Below are positions 1 to 10,253 of a DNA stretch of 64,000 nucleotides, piece by piece. Origin of the DNA: Siphonodentalium dalli (taxonomy: Eukaryota; Mollusca; Scaphopoda; Gadilida; Siphonodentaliidae). The notes beneath the pieces were generated by a model that ran no database searches, had not been told where the DNA came from, and was given only the letters and a program-made list of their open reading frames with translations. Location of the stretch: positions 7,828,036 through 7,892,035 of the forward strand of contig CP136069.1 of the NCBI GenBank assembly GCA_032622095.1, read 5' to 3'. Position numbers and translations under genes: made by a program. Each line of letters starts with the position of its first letter. Within the stretch, counting starts at the first letter, position 1.

Positions 1-797
1 ATCTATGATTAATCCAGCCTTGGATATAATAAGCAACACCTTTCAGAACCTTCATTTATCAGAGAAATTCCACAATTACATATTTTCATAACAGTTATAT
101 ATATAAAAAAATATTATAAAAAAATCTTGATTTAAATCAAATAATGTTTTTTGAATTTTTGATTGTGAAATATACTCAACAATCGACCAACAGACTAGTG
201 GTCTGTGTCCCATGTTCCTACATCGCTCGGATAGTCATAATTTAAATTGAGCATATGTTTCGATTCACTTTTTCACTATAGTATGATAGCGATAACATGG
301 AATTTCATCAGGGAACGCGTGTTGGCCTGATTTTTCGAGGCCAGTACTACCCAGTAGCACCCTTTCTTTGGGCATGCACGATATGTGCCAATTTTATAAT
401 TCGGCATATTGTATGCCACTTTAATGAGTATTCTGAGCACGGAATTTATAGATTCCATCAATTTGAATCGGGTCACTTGTGCTGCTAATTTATTAGAGCA
501 AACAAATTGAGCTTCGTATTTGGGTCACCGACCGGTTCTATGAGCACCAGATATGTACGCGTGCTTGTCTTGGGTCATCAACACTCAGCAGTGGGTACAC
601 GACAGGAGAAAACTGATCCCTCCTGTGTGTAGCTCAATCGTTTGTATACACATCTACATGTATATAATATTGTACAACTACATATCGACATAATTTATAA
701 GATTAGTGATAGGATCGACCCACCTGTTGAGACTTGTATGAGATTCATCTCGGTGATTTACATGTAATCTCTATACCCCCATCCCACCGTATATACC
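1..797. other. No recognisable feature
   Basis: AT-rich sequence. Short open frames near 276-488 exist on both strands, but neither resembles a protein I know and overlapping opposite frames of this size are expected by chance. Confidence 0.5.
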
Positions 798-1385
798 ATA
801 AATTTCGGTGTATAAGACGCACCCCCATTTTTCAACCCCAAATCCTGCCTTTTGTGAAATACCTTTGTATAAGACGCACCCATTTTACTTAATTTTTAGA
901 TGCTGGAATTTCAGAAAACTGAAAACTGGTAAGTATTGAGAGCAAGTATTCACACATCACATTTGGGAGGAGAAGAAATGGAGAAAGTTATTTACATTAG
1001 AATGATTTATTTAAACACAATTAAACACACAATATAACATAACAATTCATAGCACAGCACAATTTATCAAAACGAACGACATTTGCAACAGACAAACAAT
1101 AAAAATATGGAATGGGAACTGAATGATTTAATACACGGAATGCACAAAACGGACATTTCAACAACAATAACATTCATTCACTTTCGTCATTGTCAATAAA
1201 CAATTTAAACCACTCAGCATCTGACAAAGCATCATCATACACTTCTACATACAAACTTTCTATGAACACATCATCCTCACATTCATCTACAACTTTCGCA
1301 CTTTCACCTTTCTTACAAACAACATCGCTGAATAGCACATCGGTAGGCTATTCAGGATTTCCGGAATATTTGTTTTATAATTTAT
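798..1385 (-). mobile_element. Remnant DNA transposon 3' end
   Basis: Two direct copies of GTATAAGACGCACCC lie at 810-824 and 867-881, looking like terminal or subterminal repeats. About 300 bp inward, the minus strand holds an open frame that ends in an acidic tail, as at the C-terminus of many transposases. The orientation fits: the tail reads towards the repeat. Superfamily is uncertain; a pogo/Tigger-like element is a guess. No second terminus was found. Confidence 0.35.
1178..1347 (-). pseudogene. Possible transposase C-terminal tail
   Basis: Reading the minus strand from 1347 to the stop at 1178-1180 gives about 56 codons, rich in D, E and S and ending in LSDAEWFKLFIDNDESE. The upstream part of the frame is closed by a stop, so any gene is broken or spliced. 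Acidic tails of this type are common in DDE transposases, but no catalytic region is visible, so the assignment rests only on position beside the repeat at 798-881. Confidence 0.3.
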
Positions 1386-1584
1386 ATTTCATCATTCAAC
1401 AAGATTATATACACTAGCACCATGTTGACAATATGTTTACAATCATATATAGGCAAATATAAAATGTTCTGAGCCCTGGAAATAAACAAGCAGTCACCGA
1501 CTTCTGTATCCCCCGCCTGGGTGCATGAGTAAAGTTGGGGATGGGCATTTTCAAAATATGCTAAAAAATAATTGAAATAAGTTA

Positions 1585-2031
1585 ATATTTGTTTGAGATC
1601 AGCTTAAAATTAAAATTGCAACACTTTACATTACAATCAAACGGTCGTAACTCTGGTAACAATGTACATGTATGACTGGGCCCAGTTTGCGAACTCATTT
1701 CAGAAACTCCTCTGACTTGTGAACTCATGTTCCAAAAATCTGTCAAATCCGTTAATAATTGTTCGAAATAAACTCCAGACAACTTTTCCAAAACATTACA
1801 ATCAAAGGGTCATAACTGTAGTGAAAATGTCTGGCCTTGCCTAGTTTGCGAACTTGTTTAAGATATTCCCCTTGTGAACTCATACCATAAAAACTTTGAA
1901 ATCCATTGACAATTGTTCGATATACTAGTAACAACCAGACAATTTTTTCGGGATGGCTAGACGGACGGACTGACATGTGGATCAAAGGAACCCATTGCTA
2001 AATTCCCCGCCAATCTTTTTCAGGCGGGGAT
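1585..2031. repeat. Divergent tandem pair with GC hairpin end
   Basis: Two related units of roughly 165 bp share a segment around CATTACAATCAAAGGGTCAT (first copy near 1630, second near 1795) and a second shared stretch near the words GTGAACTCAT and TTGTTCGA. The block then runs through a GACGGACGGAC tract and ends in a short hairpin, TCCCCGCC/GGCGGGGA (2004-2030). It resembles the repeat at 54.5-55.1 kb in style, not sequence. Likely a transposon-borne tandem repeat. Confidence 0.5.
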
Positions 2032-2387
2032 AAAACTAAATGATTTAGATCAACAACAAAATTTGAATTAACCATAATAACCCGCTGAAGAATGATTTCC
2101 TTTGCATTTTCTAAAGTGTATAATGAGGATTAGCACAAAGATATATATACATGTATGGGAATATTCCAGTTAATACTATATTTGTTTTATAAAGAGTTTG
2201 TCAGCCTGTCAGGTAAGACATCTTATCCCTCCATGGTCCCATTCATCGTATACATGTACACGTGTATGTATACCGATTTCTCATGTAAACATCAACTTCC
2301 AAACATGCGGGAGTAAAAATAATGCTCTTTATTTTACCAAGAGGAAATTAAATGTGAACCATAAAACCGACTTACATCCTTTTAACC
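2032..2387. other. No recognisable feature
   Basis: AT-rich spacer without visible repeats or convincing coding potential. Confidence 0.45.
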
Positions 2388-2393
2388 GTCAGA

Positions 2394-2536
2394 CAGCCCT
2401 CTTAATTCAGATTGTTTGGCTTCGGCAATCCGCTACGGCAACAGTATGCCGAACAGTATGCCGTGGCCCAGTTTGCTTCAGCAAATCAGCAAATTGCTTC
2501 GGCAATGCTGATTGCCGTAGCCAATTATGAAGGCTG
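2394..2536. mobile_element. Family D MITE
   Basis: Imperfect inverted ends CAGCCCTCTTAATTCAG and AATTATGAAGGCTG enclose short repeated words (CGGCAA, TATGCCG, GCTTCGGCAAT). GTCAGA lies immediately on both sides (2388-2393 and 2537-2542), a clean 6-bp target duplication. The superfamily is not settled; 6-bp duplications are known for some hAT lineages. Confidence 0.75.
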
Positions 2537-2625
2537 GTCAGATGACGATATCATGCATGAATATGTAACACTTCCTTTACTACATGTATCATATCATATC
2601 ACACATTTCTTGTTTTGCACACATA

Positions 2626-2862
2626 CAGTAATGCTCTAAGAAATTGACTTCTTAACCACAGCAGAATTATGGGTAACTTTTCAAGATTTAGTCGGAAATA
2701 TGGCTTGTTGCCATTCATCGGAAAGCTCTCAGTTGCCATTCATCGGAAAGCTCTCAGTGAGAGCTTTCCGATGAATGGCAACAGCCATATTTCCGACTAA
2801 ATCCTGAAAAGTTACCCATAATTCTGCTGTGGTTAAGAAGTCGATTACTTAGAGCATTACTT
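2626..2862. mobile_element. Family A foldback MITE
   Basis: Reference description of family A: two near-perfect inverted arms of about 105 bp, starting CAGTAATGCCCTAAATAATC and meeting in a very short loop at GAGAGCTTTCC, always flanked by TA as in Tc1/mariner elements. No coding capacity. In this copy the inner part of the left arm (TTGCCATTCATCGGAAAGCT) is duplicated just before the loop. TA lies at 2624-2625 and 2863-2864. Confidence 0.85.
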
Positions 2863-2967
2863 TATCATTACTCAATTTAAATGGATTCAAAATTTTTGGT
2901 GTACATGTATTATTTATCTTGGGTGGGGGGATATTCAGGAAATATTAGCAGTAACAGCAGACGACCA

Positions 2968-3357
2968 TTGTGGGCTAGCATCACTAAATTCACCCTCTGG
3001 GAACCTCATTCTGGATGGCCTCATCTGCTATGGGAGATATAGACTCAGATTGAAATTCCCAAAAGGTGAATATTGTGATGTACATGTACACCCATTGGTA
3101 ACATTGATTTATATGCAATGTGTCTTTTGCCAATTTGAGGATATAGAGAAAATAAACTAAAATAGAAATAGTATCTAAGTGAAGAAGTTTCTATAGAAAT
3201 TTGATAATTAAACTTCCCAGAGAAGATGAGGCCTAAGCAGAATGAGGTCTACAAAGGGTGAATTTAGTGATGCTAGCCTGCTATGTGGGATAGCGTCACT
3301 AAATTACCCTCTGGGAACCTCATTCTGCAAACCACAGACAGGCTATAATCAGGCTTG
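2968..3357. mobile_element. Family C MITE, left end missing
   Basis: Reference description of family C: ends CAAGCCTTGAAATAGTG, then one or two palindromic cores around GAATGAGGTCCCCAGAGGGT and its complement, sometimes separated by an AT-rich middle with AGTTGAAGTTGGTGATGTTC. This copy keeps the right half of the first core, the middle segment and the complete second core, ending AGGCTTG at 3357. Full copies elsewhere have 8-bp target duplications, as in hAT elements. Confidence 0.75.
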
Positions 3358-3410
3358 ACCATTATAATGAGTTAATACACTTCATGTTCTCGAAATAGGC
3401 CATGGCCGTA

Positions 3411-4004
3411 CAGTAATGCCCTAAATAATCGACTCCTTAACCCTTTACCCAACAAAACGGCCAAAACCGGCCAAATAAAGCTTCAACAGCCTAAAATATC
3501 TTCGGTCTGTCTCAATAAAACCATACAAATATGGATATCATTGGAACCGGCTCCTTGATCACATTGTGATAGTTACAGTTATGCCCTGTGCCAATGCATT
3601 CTCTTATATATGCGAGTCGACCATAGGTCGCCTCGCATATATGTAAGAGAATGCATTGGCCTAAAAAAAATCTTTTTTTAACACTTTTTACCATTTTTTC
3701 TTACATTCTTTAACAATTTTATAATTTTTAATGTGTTAAGCCAATGCATTCTCTTATATATGCGAGGCGACCTATGGTCGACTCGCATATATAAGAGAAT
3801 GCATTGGCACAGGGCCCTTCTGTTGGGTAAAGGGTTAACCACAGCAGAATTATGGGTAACTTTTCAGGATTAAGTCGGAAATATGGCTTGTTGCCATTCA
3901 TCGGAAAGCTCTCACTGAGAGCTTTGCCATATTTCCAACTAAATCCTGAAAAATTACCCATAATTCTGCTGTGGTTAAGGAGACGATTATTTAGGGCATT
4001 ACTG
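3411..4004. mobile_element. Family A MITE split by family B insertion
   Basis: TA-flanked (3409-3410, 4005-4006) copy. The left arm is interrupted at its internal TTAA (CTCCTTAACCAC) by a family B element at 3441-3834; the arm resumes with CCACAGCAG directly after the second TTAA. Confidence 0.88.
3441..3834 (-). mobile_element. Family B piggyBac-like MITE
   Basis: Reference description of family B: terminal inverted repeats CCCTTTACCCAACA, with TTAA duplicated on both sides (here 3437-3440 and 3835-3838). Inside are two hairpins of about 69 bp in inverted order, each built as CCAATGCATTCTCTTATATA...GCGAG, a short inner stem, and the complement, with an AT-rich spacer between. One flank carries a unique segment with GGTTCCAATGATATCC. 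TTAA targets with CCC-starting ends are the hallmark of piggyBac. Nested in the family A copy. Confidence 0.85.
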
Positions 4005-4042
4005 TAAGCAGTGCCATGGTAATCGCTTTGACAACATGTGAA

Positions 4043-4444
4043 CAAGGCTCAAAATACTAGTAAGTGGCTGATCAAGGTCATTGTCCGACGAAAAATAGCT
4101 TATGTCCAGCGCACTTCTGTATCTGTCAGACATTTTGTCCAATGCAAATTTTTAAACAATCTGTATCTGTTTGGGTATGTCCAAGGAGCCATTACTGGTC
4201 AAATTGGGATATTGAAAGAAAAAATAGCTCTTTTTTTAATTTCAGATCAATTCAGAGTGAATATAATTATATTGTTTGTGAATTTTCCTGGGTGGCGATT
4301 GGACGCTCACTAAAATATGCTCATCATTGACGAATAATAAGTTGATTGGAAATTTAAGTACTGTCTCATTTGGAAATGACCAACACCGTCCATTTGGTGC
4401 CTTTCATTTTGACCATCATTAAACAAAAGTTATTTTGAGCCTTG
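4043..4444 (+). mobile_element. Family E hAT-like MITE, complete
   Basis: Ends CAAGGCTCAAAATA and TATTTTGAGCCTTG, flanked by the 8-bp duplication CATGTGAA (4035-4042, 4445-4452). This supports a hAT-type non-autonomous element of 402 bp. Open frames of about 90 codons inside are not conserved between copies. Other copies lie at 23.4 kb and 63.2 kb. Confidence 0.8.
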
Positions 4445-4452
4445 CATGTGAA

Positions 4453-5426
4453 ATCTATAGTGTTACAGCAATAAATTTACCGTCGGACAATTTTTCTAAT
4501 TTCGAGGGCTGCACTTCAAATATTCGGTTTTGAAATATGCATACACATGTACTGGTATGTGAGAGAAACTTAGAACTTCATGGGACAAAAAAATAGGTAC
4601 CGGTAGAAGGCACATTTTAGGGAAAAGATGTTTCCAAAGTCACCCTCAAGTTACATGTACAATGTAGCTGCTATTGACAACACGATTCAAAATTGTCACC
4701 TCCTTGCCATATAATTATGCTACATGTATTTTTTTTAAAAATGCATGTAATGGTAGAAATGTTGTTGTTGTTGTTGTTGTTGTTGTATCTTGATGATATG
4801 GGGACTGTCTGATCGGATTGAGTACATTTAATTTCTGAAGGTTGAAAAACAGACCAATGTGAATGCCCTTATTATTATTATTGCCCTGTTCACAACCGTG
4901 AAGAGTATTATTATGTTATTCACCTGCGCAGATTATTTGACTTGGAACTCTATCAAATCTACTTAATACGTAGGACAAATATCAATGACCTCATTCAATC
5001 ATTATAAAAAACCAGTGGCACATTGTGTACAGCGGCACATTACGTACAGCGTCATTCTCTGTCTGCACTTAAACATTTACCAATGATGTGTTCTATTTAA
5101 TATATAGTGCCTCTAGTGTTTTGACCTATATTCTGTGCACCACTCTCAGGTACAGTGCACTGTAAACATTGGGTTTGCATCATCAATGCCCTCTATAGAA
5201 TCATTGTGCTCTACAGAAAATGAGTGGGTATTGTGCTGTTGTTTGAGCAGTGTATATGTATTGCACTGGATGGTGCTGGCTTGTGATCAGATGCCTTCCG
5301 ACTGAGAGTGTGACAACCTTCATATTTCATTCTGGTTTGTTCACTTACTATTCAGTAAAGGATTTTTTTACTTTATAGTTGGGAATACCACACATTCTGC
5401 AATGTTTACCAGGTAAAAACACAATA
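4453..5426. other. Spacer with GTT microsatellite
   Basis: Mostly unique AT-rich DNA. It contains a (GTT)n run at 4761-4786 followed by a short dispersed motif, GATGATATGGGGAC (about 4790-4830), which recurs with changes near 46306 and in complement near 30508. No gene seen. Confidence 0.5.
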
Positions 5427-5555
5427 TAAATAATTGACTCCTTAACCACAGCGAGAGCTTTCCGATTAATGGCAACAAGACATATTTCTGACTAAATCCT
5501 GAAAAGTTACCCATAATTCTGCTGTGGTTAAGGAGTCAATTATTTAGGGCATTAC
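5427..5555. mobile_element. Family A MITE, partial
   Basis: Only the outer few tens of bases of the left arm remain before a jump to GCGAGAGCTTTCC; the right arm is nearly complete up to GGGCATTACAG. Confidence 0.75.
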
Positions 5556-6023
5556 AGTACTGTATTTAGCACTCTGCTCTTTAAGTTTTCTTTGCATATA
5601 TACACATGTACATTTAGCTGCTAGTATAAAGCACTCTTTATTTTTTACTCTTCTACAGGCCATAAATTTCATTCTATTTTAGGAGAATCGATATGGATTC
5701 TCGTAAAAACATTTGCGAGAATCCACAACATGTTTAGGGTCCCAGGATCCGATGGGGCCACCCACTGCACTGTAATGAGTGTTTGCATCAGGCCAAAAAA
5801 ATAAATATCTGTGTTTCTGGTGACATGCAAGTAAAACAGGGGCAGACAGTGGCTTTTCATTTTATTTTATCTTTTCATTTTATTTTCAATTTTGCTCAAA
5901 ATAAATTAAATAATACCCCCCCCCCCCGAATTCTTCTCCTTGTTTGTAACATACTATTAAATAATAGAACTAAGTACATTATATTAGAATATAGTGTACT
6001 TGTGTAATTTATTGAATAAAAGT
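5556..6023. other. Spacer, poly-C run
   Basis: AT-rich DNA with a C homopolymer near 5918-5927. No gene seen. Confidence 0.45.
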
Positions 6024-6149
6024 TTGCAATTCATCGGAAAGCTCCCACTGAGAGTTTTCCGATAAATGGCAACAAGCCATATTTCGGACTAAATCCTGAA
6101 TTACCCATAATTCTGCTGTGGTTAAGGAGTCAATTATTTAGGCCATTAC
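6024..6149. mobile_element. Family A MITE, right arm only
   Basis: Starts in the loop region (TTCATCGGAAAGCT) and runs through the right arm to GGCCATTACCGTA; the left arm is absent. Confidence 0.75.
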
Positions 6150-6252
6150 CGTATTTCATTCAATTATCCTTACCGGGTATTTATCTGGAAATGTGGTATT
6201 TTTTTGTTGGAGGTTAAATCAAGACCAAGAAAAAAAGGAAAAAAATTAGAAC

Positions 6253-6438
6253 ACCAATCCACCCCACCCCCATTTATCTCATGCCCATAATAACACAAAC
6301 ACAGGTATAATTTACACCAATCCCCCCCACCCCCATTTATCTCATGCCCATAATAACACAAACACAGGTATAATTTACACCAATCCCACCCACCCCCATT
6401 TATCTCATGCCCATAATAACACAAACACAGGTATAATT
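6253..6438. repeat. 63-bp tandem repeat, 3 copies
   Basis: Units start at 6253, 6316 and 6379 and differ at a few bases only (ACCCCCATTTATCTCATGCC core). The unit length is a multiple of three, which explains the repeated 21-residue open frame on the minus strand. Confidence 0.9.
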
Positions 6439-6534
6439 TTGTTTGGCCTATAAACTCAAACAAATTTGAACGGATTTCAATAATTTTTGGTATTCATTCT
6501 GATTCATGAAGGGTTTATTCAGTCATCACAGTTT

Positions 6535-7040
6535 CAGCCCTCATAATCCGCTACGGCAATCAGCATTGCCGAAGCAAACTGGGGCACGGCATACTGTTGC
6601 CGTAGCGGATTGCCGAAGCCAAACAATCTGAATTAACCCTTTACCCAACAAAACGGCCAAAACCAGCCAAATAAAGCTTCAACAGCCTAAAATATCTTCG
6701 GTCTGTCTCAATAGAACCATACAAATATGGATATCATTGGAACCGGCTCCTTGACCACATTGTGATAGTTACAGTTATGCCCTGTGCCAATGCATTCTCT
6801 TATATATGCGAGTCGACCATAGGTCGCCTCGCATATATAAGAGAATGCATTGGCCTAAAAAAAATCTTTTTTTAACACTTTTTACCATTTTTTCTTACAT
6901 TCTTTAACAATTTTATAATTTTTAATGTGTTAAGCCAATGCATTCTCTTATATATGCGAGGCGATCTATGGTCGACTCGCATATATAAGAGAATGCATTG
7001 GCACAGGGCCGTTCTGTTGGGTAAAGGGTTAAGAGGGCTG
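6535..7040. mobile_element. Family D MITE split by family B insertion
   Basis: Ends CAGCCCTCATAAT and TTAAGAGGGCTG with a precise 6-bp duplication CAGTTT (6529-6534, 7041-7046). The TTAA in its right terminus holds a family B element, so D is the older of the two here. Confidence 0.85.
6637..7028 (-). mobile_element. Family B MITE nested in family D
   Basis: Complete copy with CCCTTTACCCAACA ends; TTAA at 6633-6636 and 7029-7032. Both hairpins are present at about 6789-6855 and 6936-7002. Confidence 0.87.
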
Positions 7041-7316
7041 CAGTTTTGCACTTGTATGTTATGAAATTACTTATCCAATAAATGCCTTGCAGGTACCGTA
7101 GTATTATTACCTTCAGATTTCCTGGTACATGTATACCAGGTACCTATGCAGCAGGGATGGATCCAGGGCCCTTTTCATACCGGTACTGATTTGTGTATCC
7201 AAACTACAAAGGCAAAAAAAAACCTAAATCTTAATATTCATAGTGCCTCTATTTTACTCTGTGGGGTTTACCTGTAGATAGATAGTATCAACCCCATTAC
7301 TATACATACATTTATT

Positions 7317-7442
7317 CAGCCCTCATAATTGGCTACGGCAATCAGCACTGCCGAAGCTATTTGCTGAAGCAAACTGGGCCATGGCAAAGCAAAGTTGACA
7401 TAGCAGAATGCCGAAGCCAAACAATCTGAATTAAGAGGGCTG
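7317..7442. mobile_element. Family D MITE
   Basis: Ends CAGCCCTCATAATTGG and TTAAGAGGGCTG, flanked by ATTTATT on both sides (7310-7316, 7443-7449), a 7-bp duplication. The left terminus has TAATT where the right has TTAA. Confidence 0.8.
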
Positions 7443-7608
7443 ATTTATTGGAATTTCAATAGTTAATATTGATAAACTTTCCTAAATCGCCTCCAAAATA
7501 GTGACCCAGAGAGGCTAAGCGGTCTTTAGATTCTCTCTCAATGCACGGTATTTTCAATAATTTTCTTGGGGGGATGACCACCCCAACTTAGGGTTTTGGG
7601 ATACATGT

Positions 7609-7676
7609 AATCACGTGGGCTACCGTCATAAAATTCACCCTCTGGGAATCTCATTTTCCTCAGGCCTCATCAGCTA
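7609..7676. mobile_element. Family C fragment
   Basis: ATTCACCCTCTGGGAATCTC and the following CAGGCCTCATCAGCTA match the inner part of family C. Its leading ATCACGTGGG..TACCGTCAT recurs at 7854, on the other side of the family A copy. Confidence 0.55.
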
Positions 7677-7688
7677 GATTCAGATTTA

Positions 7689-7852
7689 CAGTAATGCTCT
7701 AATTAATCGACTCCTTAACCACAGCAGAATTATTGGTAATTTTTCAGAATTTAGTCGGAAATATGGCTTGTTGCCATTCATCTGAAAGCTCTCCCAGAGA
7801 GCTTTCCGATGAATGGCAACAAGCCATATTTCCCATTAAATCCTGTAAAGTA
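7689..7852. mobile_element. Family A MITE, right end missing
   Basis: TA precedes the complete left arm (7687-7688); the right arm stops inside AAATCCTGTAAAGT and gives way to the family C-like sequence. Confidence 0.78.
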
Positions 7853-8190
7853 ATCACGTGGGTTACCGTCATAAAATTTGCCCTCTGACTGAACCTCATT
7901 CTCCCTCTGTGAACCTCATTCTCCTCAGGCCTCATCAGCTATGGCCAATGGGACACCTAGACTCAGATTTAAGTTCCCGGATGGTGTATATTGTGATGTG
8001 CACCCATTCAATGGGCACCTCGATTATGCAATTTGTTGTCTGCCAATTTGGGGATATACATGTACTAGTAGAGAAACTGAACTAAAAAAGAAAAAGAAAC
8101 TTTCAAACGAAACTGAAAAAACATGTTAATTTATCAAAATAAAGATACTTTGCAGAAATGATGAGACCTACAGGCAGGCCTAAGGCCAAA
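7853..8190. mobile_element. Family C-derived sequence
   Basis: Carries CCCTCTGTGAACCTCATTCT, CAGGCCTCATCAGCTATGG and the C-type middle region (TGTGCACCCATTCAATGGGC, CCAATTTGGGGATATA) down to an AAGATACTTTGCAGAAATGA end. Its first 125 bp are repeated almost exactly at 8402-8517. Confidence 0.65.
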
Positions 8191-8401
8191 AAAAAAAAAT
8201 TGTGTGTTTCCGATTTCTTGAGCAAAAAAATCCAGGTTGGCAGGTAGGAAAAAAAATTTTATTTTGCAATTTTTTTTTTCCAAATCCATCTATAATGCAC
8301 CATATTCTAAAACAATATATGTGTACCGGTATATATACACGTTGGTATTCTCAATACCTTTGTATCCAGTTGCTGAAGTTTCTGACAGAAAACTAGTTTT
8401 A

Positions 8402-8517
8402 AATTCACCCTCTGACTGAACCTCATTCTCCCTCTGTGAACCTCATTCTCCTCAGGCCTCATCAGCTATGGCCCATGGGACACCTAGACTCAGATTTAAG
8501 TTCCCGGATGGTGTATC
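8402..8517. repeat. Second copy of the family C-derived segment
   Basis: Near-identical to about 7875-7998. It ends 45 bp before the polypyrimidine tract of the glycosyltransferase exon, so transposon-derived DNA forms the adjacent end of the presumed upstream intron. Confidence 0.75.
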
Positions 8518-8560
8518 CGGCACCATATTTTGACACCTTGTTTTACTATACAACCATGTG

Positions 8561-8573
8561 TTCTCTGTTTCAG
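8561..8573 (+). promoter_or_regulatory. Putative 3' splice site
   Basis: TTCTCTGTTTCAG is a good acceptor with a pyrimidine tract, 61 bases before the first usable ATG. It implies an upstream intron, probably within the 5' untranslated region. Two ATGs (8585 with a two-codon frame, and 8598 in another frame) lie between it and 8635. Confidence 0.5.
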
Positions 8574-8634
8574 GTGTAAGCATCATGAACTGACAGAATG
8601 GTTTTCTTCAATGAGGAAACTGATGTAGTGCATA

Positions 8635-9789
8635 ATGAAAACACAGAATGGGACACAGAATCAACCTCCAGATGGCGCTTGGCACACTATGTTTGTTGCT
8701 CTTGTCGCAACCCAGAGGATGAAAAAGAAGCTTATTTCATCTCGTGTCATCCTAAAAACGAGCATCACATCACTTGTCGTCATAGTGTCATTGTTTCTGA
8801 TCACATACACGGCAGTAATTCTCTACGTTTCTGGAAAAAGAGTTAACCAATCGGATTACAGACGAAATTCATATAAACGACGATTTCATCCAAAATTAAA
8901 GTTTGATGAAGATATTCAAAAAAATATTGTGTGGGATCCAGGAAAATTTTCTGACGTTGTTTCCGTTCTTCCAACTTGTTTGAATTACTCGTTATTTATT
9001 GTAGTCATCGCGTCGGCACCACAAAATCACGCCCGACGGACTGCAATAAGAAACACATGGTGCAATAGCGAAAAATGGAAAAAGGAAAAGAATCTCTGGC
9101 GTTGTTTTTTCCTTGTTGGTAAAGGCGATCAATCCATTAATGCGGATTTAAATCGCGAATTGACAGAATTCCACGATGTCATTCTCGGAGATTATATCGA
9201 CTCCTATAGAAATCTCACTGTTAAAGTCTTTCATGGTCTCCATTGGGTCGACCATAATTGTGTGTTTGATTTTATTCTCAAAACCGACGACGACTGTTTC
9301 GTGAACACTGCTTCTCTTCATTCGTTTCTCGATGAAGAGAGGACTTCCTATCAGCAGAAAGATTTATACGTAGGTCATCTCAACTTGGAACCTGAAACAC
9401 GGGTTGTTATTCGAAATCCTCAAAACCGATGGGCAGTCTCGTATAATGACTTTTCCAAAGATTTGTACCCAGTTTATGCCAGTGGAGCCGGTTATGTTTT
9501 ATCCAGTGAATCCGTCAAAAAGATGAACAGCCGCGCAAAATATGTGACTCCGATATCCAACGAGGATGCTTACGTCGGAATTCTCATGGATCAGCTAAAT
9601 GTTGAACCAATCCAAAGCAATCGATTTTCGCCATCGAATATGGGATTTTCTTTGTGTAACTTTAACTTTTTAATTCTCATTCACCAAGTGAAACCTGCTG
9701 AACACTATAAGATGTTACAAAGCTCTTTAGAGGCAGCAAAAACTTGTGGCAATAACCGCCCAGCTCACTCAAAAGGCCTCTTCAGGTAA
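8635..9789 (+). CDS. Beta-1,3-glycosyltransferase (GT31 family)
   Basis: Predicted type II Golgi membrane enzyme of 384 residues that would add galactose or a related sugar in beta-1,3 linkage from a UDP-sugar. Seen: a basic stretch MKKK (29-32), one membrane segment at about 45-65, then a lumenal domain with the GT31 signatures RRTAIRNTW (134-142), TDDDCF (217-222, the metal/UDP-binding DxD), YASGAGYVLS (281-290) and NEDAYVG (309-315). Possible N-glycosylation sites at N71, N117 and N192. An in-frame stop at 8626-8628 makes 8635 the most upstream start; ATG 8719 (residue 29), with A at -3, would give a more typical short cytoplasmic tail. The catalytic domain sits in one exon, as in many GT31 genes. 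The stop TAA lies inside the donor-like AGGTAAGT, so the C-terminus could be spliced instead. Exact donor and acceptor sugars cannot be told from sequence. Confidence 0.9.
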   Translation: MKTQNGTQNQPPDGAWHTMFVALVATQRMKKKLISSRVILKTSITSLVVIVSLFLITYTAVILYVSGKRVNQSDYRRNSYKRRFHPKLKFDEDIQKNIVWDPGKFSDVVSVLPTCLNYSLFIVVIASAPQNHARRTAIRNTWCNSEKWKKEKNLWRCFFLVGKGDQSINADLNRELTEFHDVILGDYIDSYRNLTVKVFHGLHWVDHNCVFDFILKTDDDCFVNTASLHSFLDEERTSYQQKDLYVGHLNLEPETRVVIRNPQNRWAVSYNDFSKDLYPVYASGAGYVLSSESVKKMNSRAKYVTPISNEDAYVGILMDQLNVEPIQSNRFSPSNMGFSLCNFNFLILIHQVKPAEHYKMLQSSLEAAKTCGNNRPAHSKGLFR

Positions 9790-9791
9790 GT
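9784..9791 (+). promoter_or_regulatory. Possible 5' splice site over the stop codon
   Basis: CAGGTAAGT is a near-perfect donor; the TAA stop (9787-9789) is part of it. If used, translation would continue into a further exon not recognised here. Confidence 0.35.
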
Positions 9792-9849
9792 TAATACTGG
9801 AAATTAGGCCTAAACAAAAATACCTATATGTTTAGGGTTTCTCTACCTA

Positions 9850-10063
9850 CAGTAATGCCCTAATTAATCGACTTCTTAACCACAGCAGAATTATGTGTAA
9901 CTTTTCAGGATTTAGTCGGAAATATGGCTTGTTGCCATTCATCGGAAAGCTCTAACCGAGAGCTTTCCGATGAATGGCAACAAGCCATATTTCCGACTAA
10001 ATCCTGAAAAGTTACCCATAATTCTGCTGTGGTTATGGAGTCGATTAATTAGGGCATTCACTG
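9850..10063. mobile_element. Family A foldback MITE, complete
   Basis: TA at 9848-9849 and 10064-10065. Lies 60 bp after the glycosyltransferase stop codon, so it would fall in the 3' untranslated region or a downstream intron. Confidence 0.88.
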
Positions 10064-10247
10064 TATATGAACCCTAGAAAAATGTGCCAACCCAAAACTT
10101 TGTATTGGTCTGTAGACACAGATAATTTGTTTTTATTCAGTGGGAAGGGCATCCATTTTCAAACCTCCTATAAAGAGTTTAGAAGTTTTATGAGTCTTGA
10201 TAGTGCTCTTAATAATTCAAGATAATAATATTGGTATTGAACCTTTC

Positions 10248-10253
10248 AATAAA
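10248..10253 (+). promoter_or_regulatory. Candidate polyadenylation signal
   Basis: AATAAA about 460 bases after the glycosyltransferase stop; another at about 10306. Weak evidence because the region is AT-rich. Confidence 0.25.

Noticed and set aside
8598-8846. 82-codon frame overlapping the start of the glycosyltransferase
   Set aside because: Different frame from the clear GT31 protein and no recognisable features; at best an upstream open frame.
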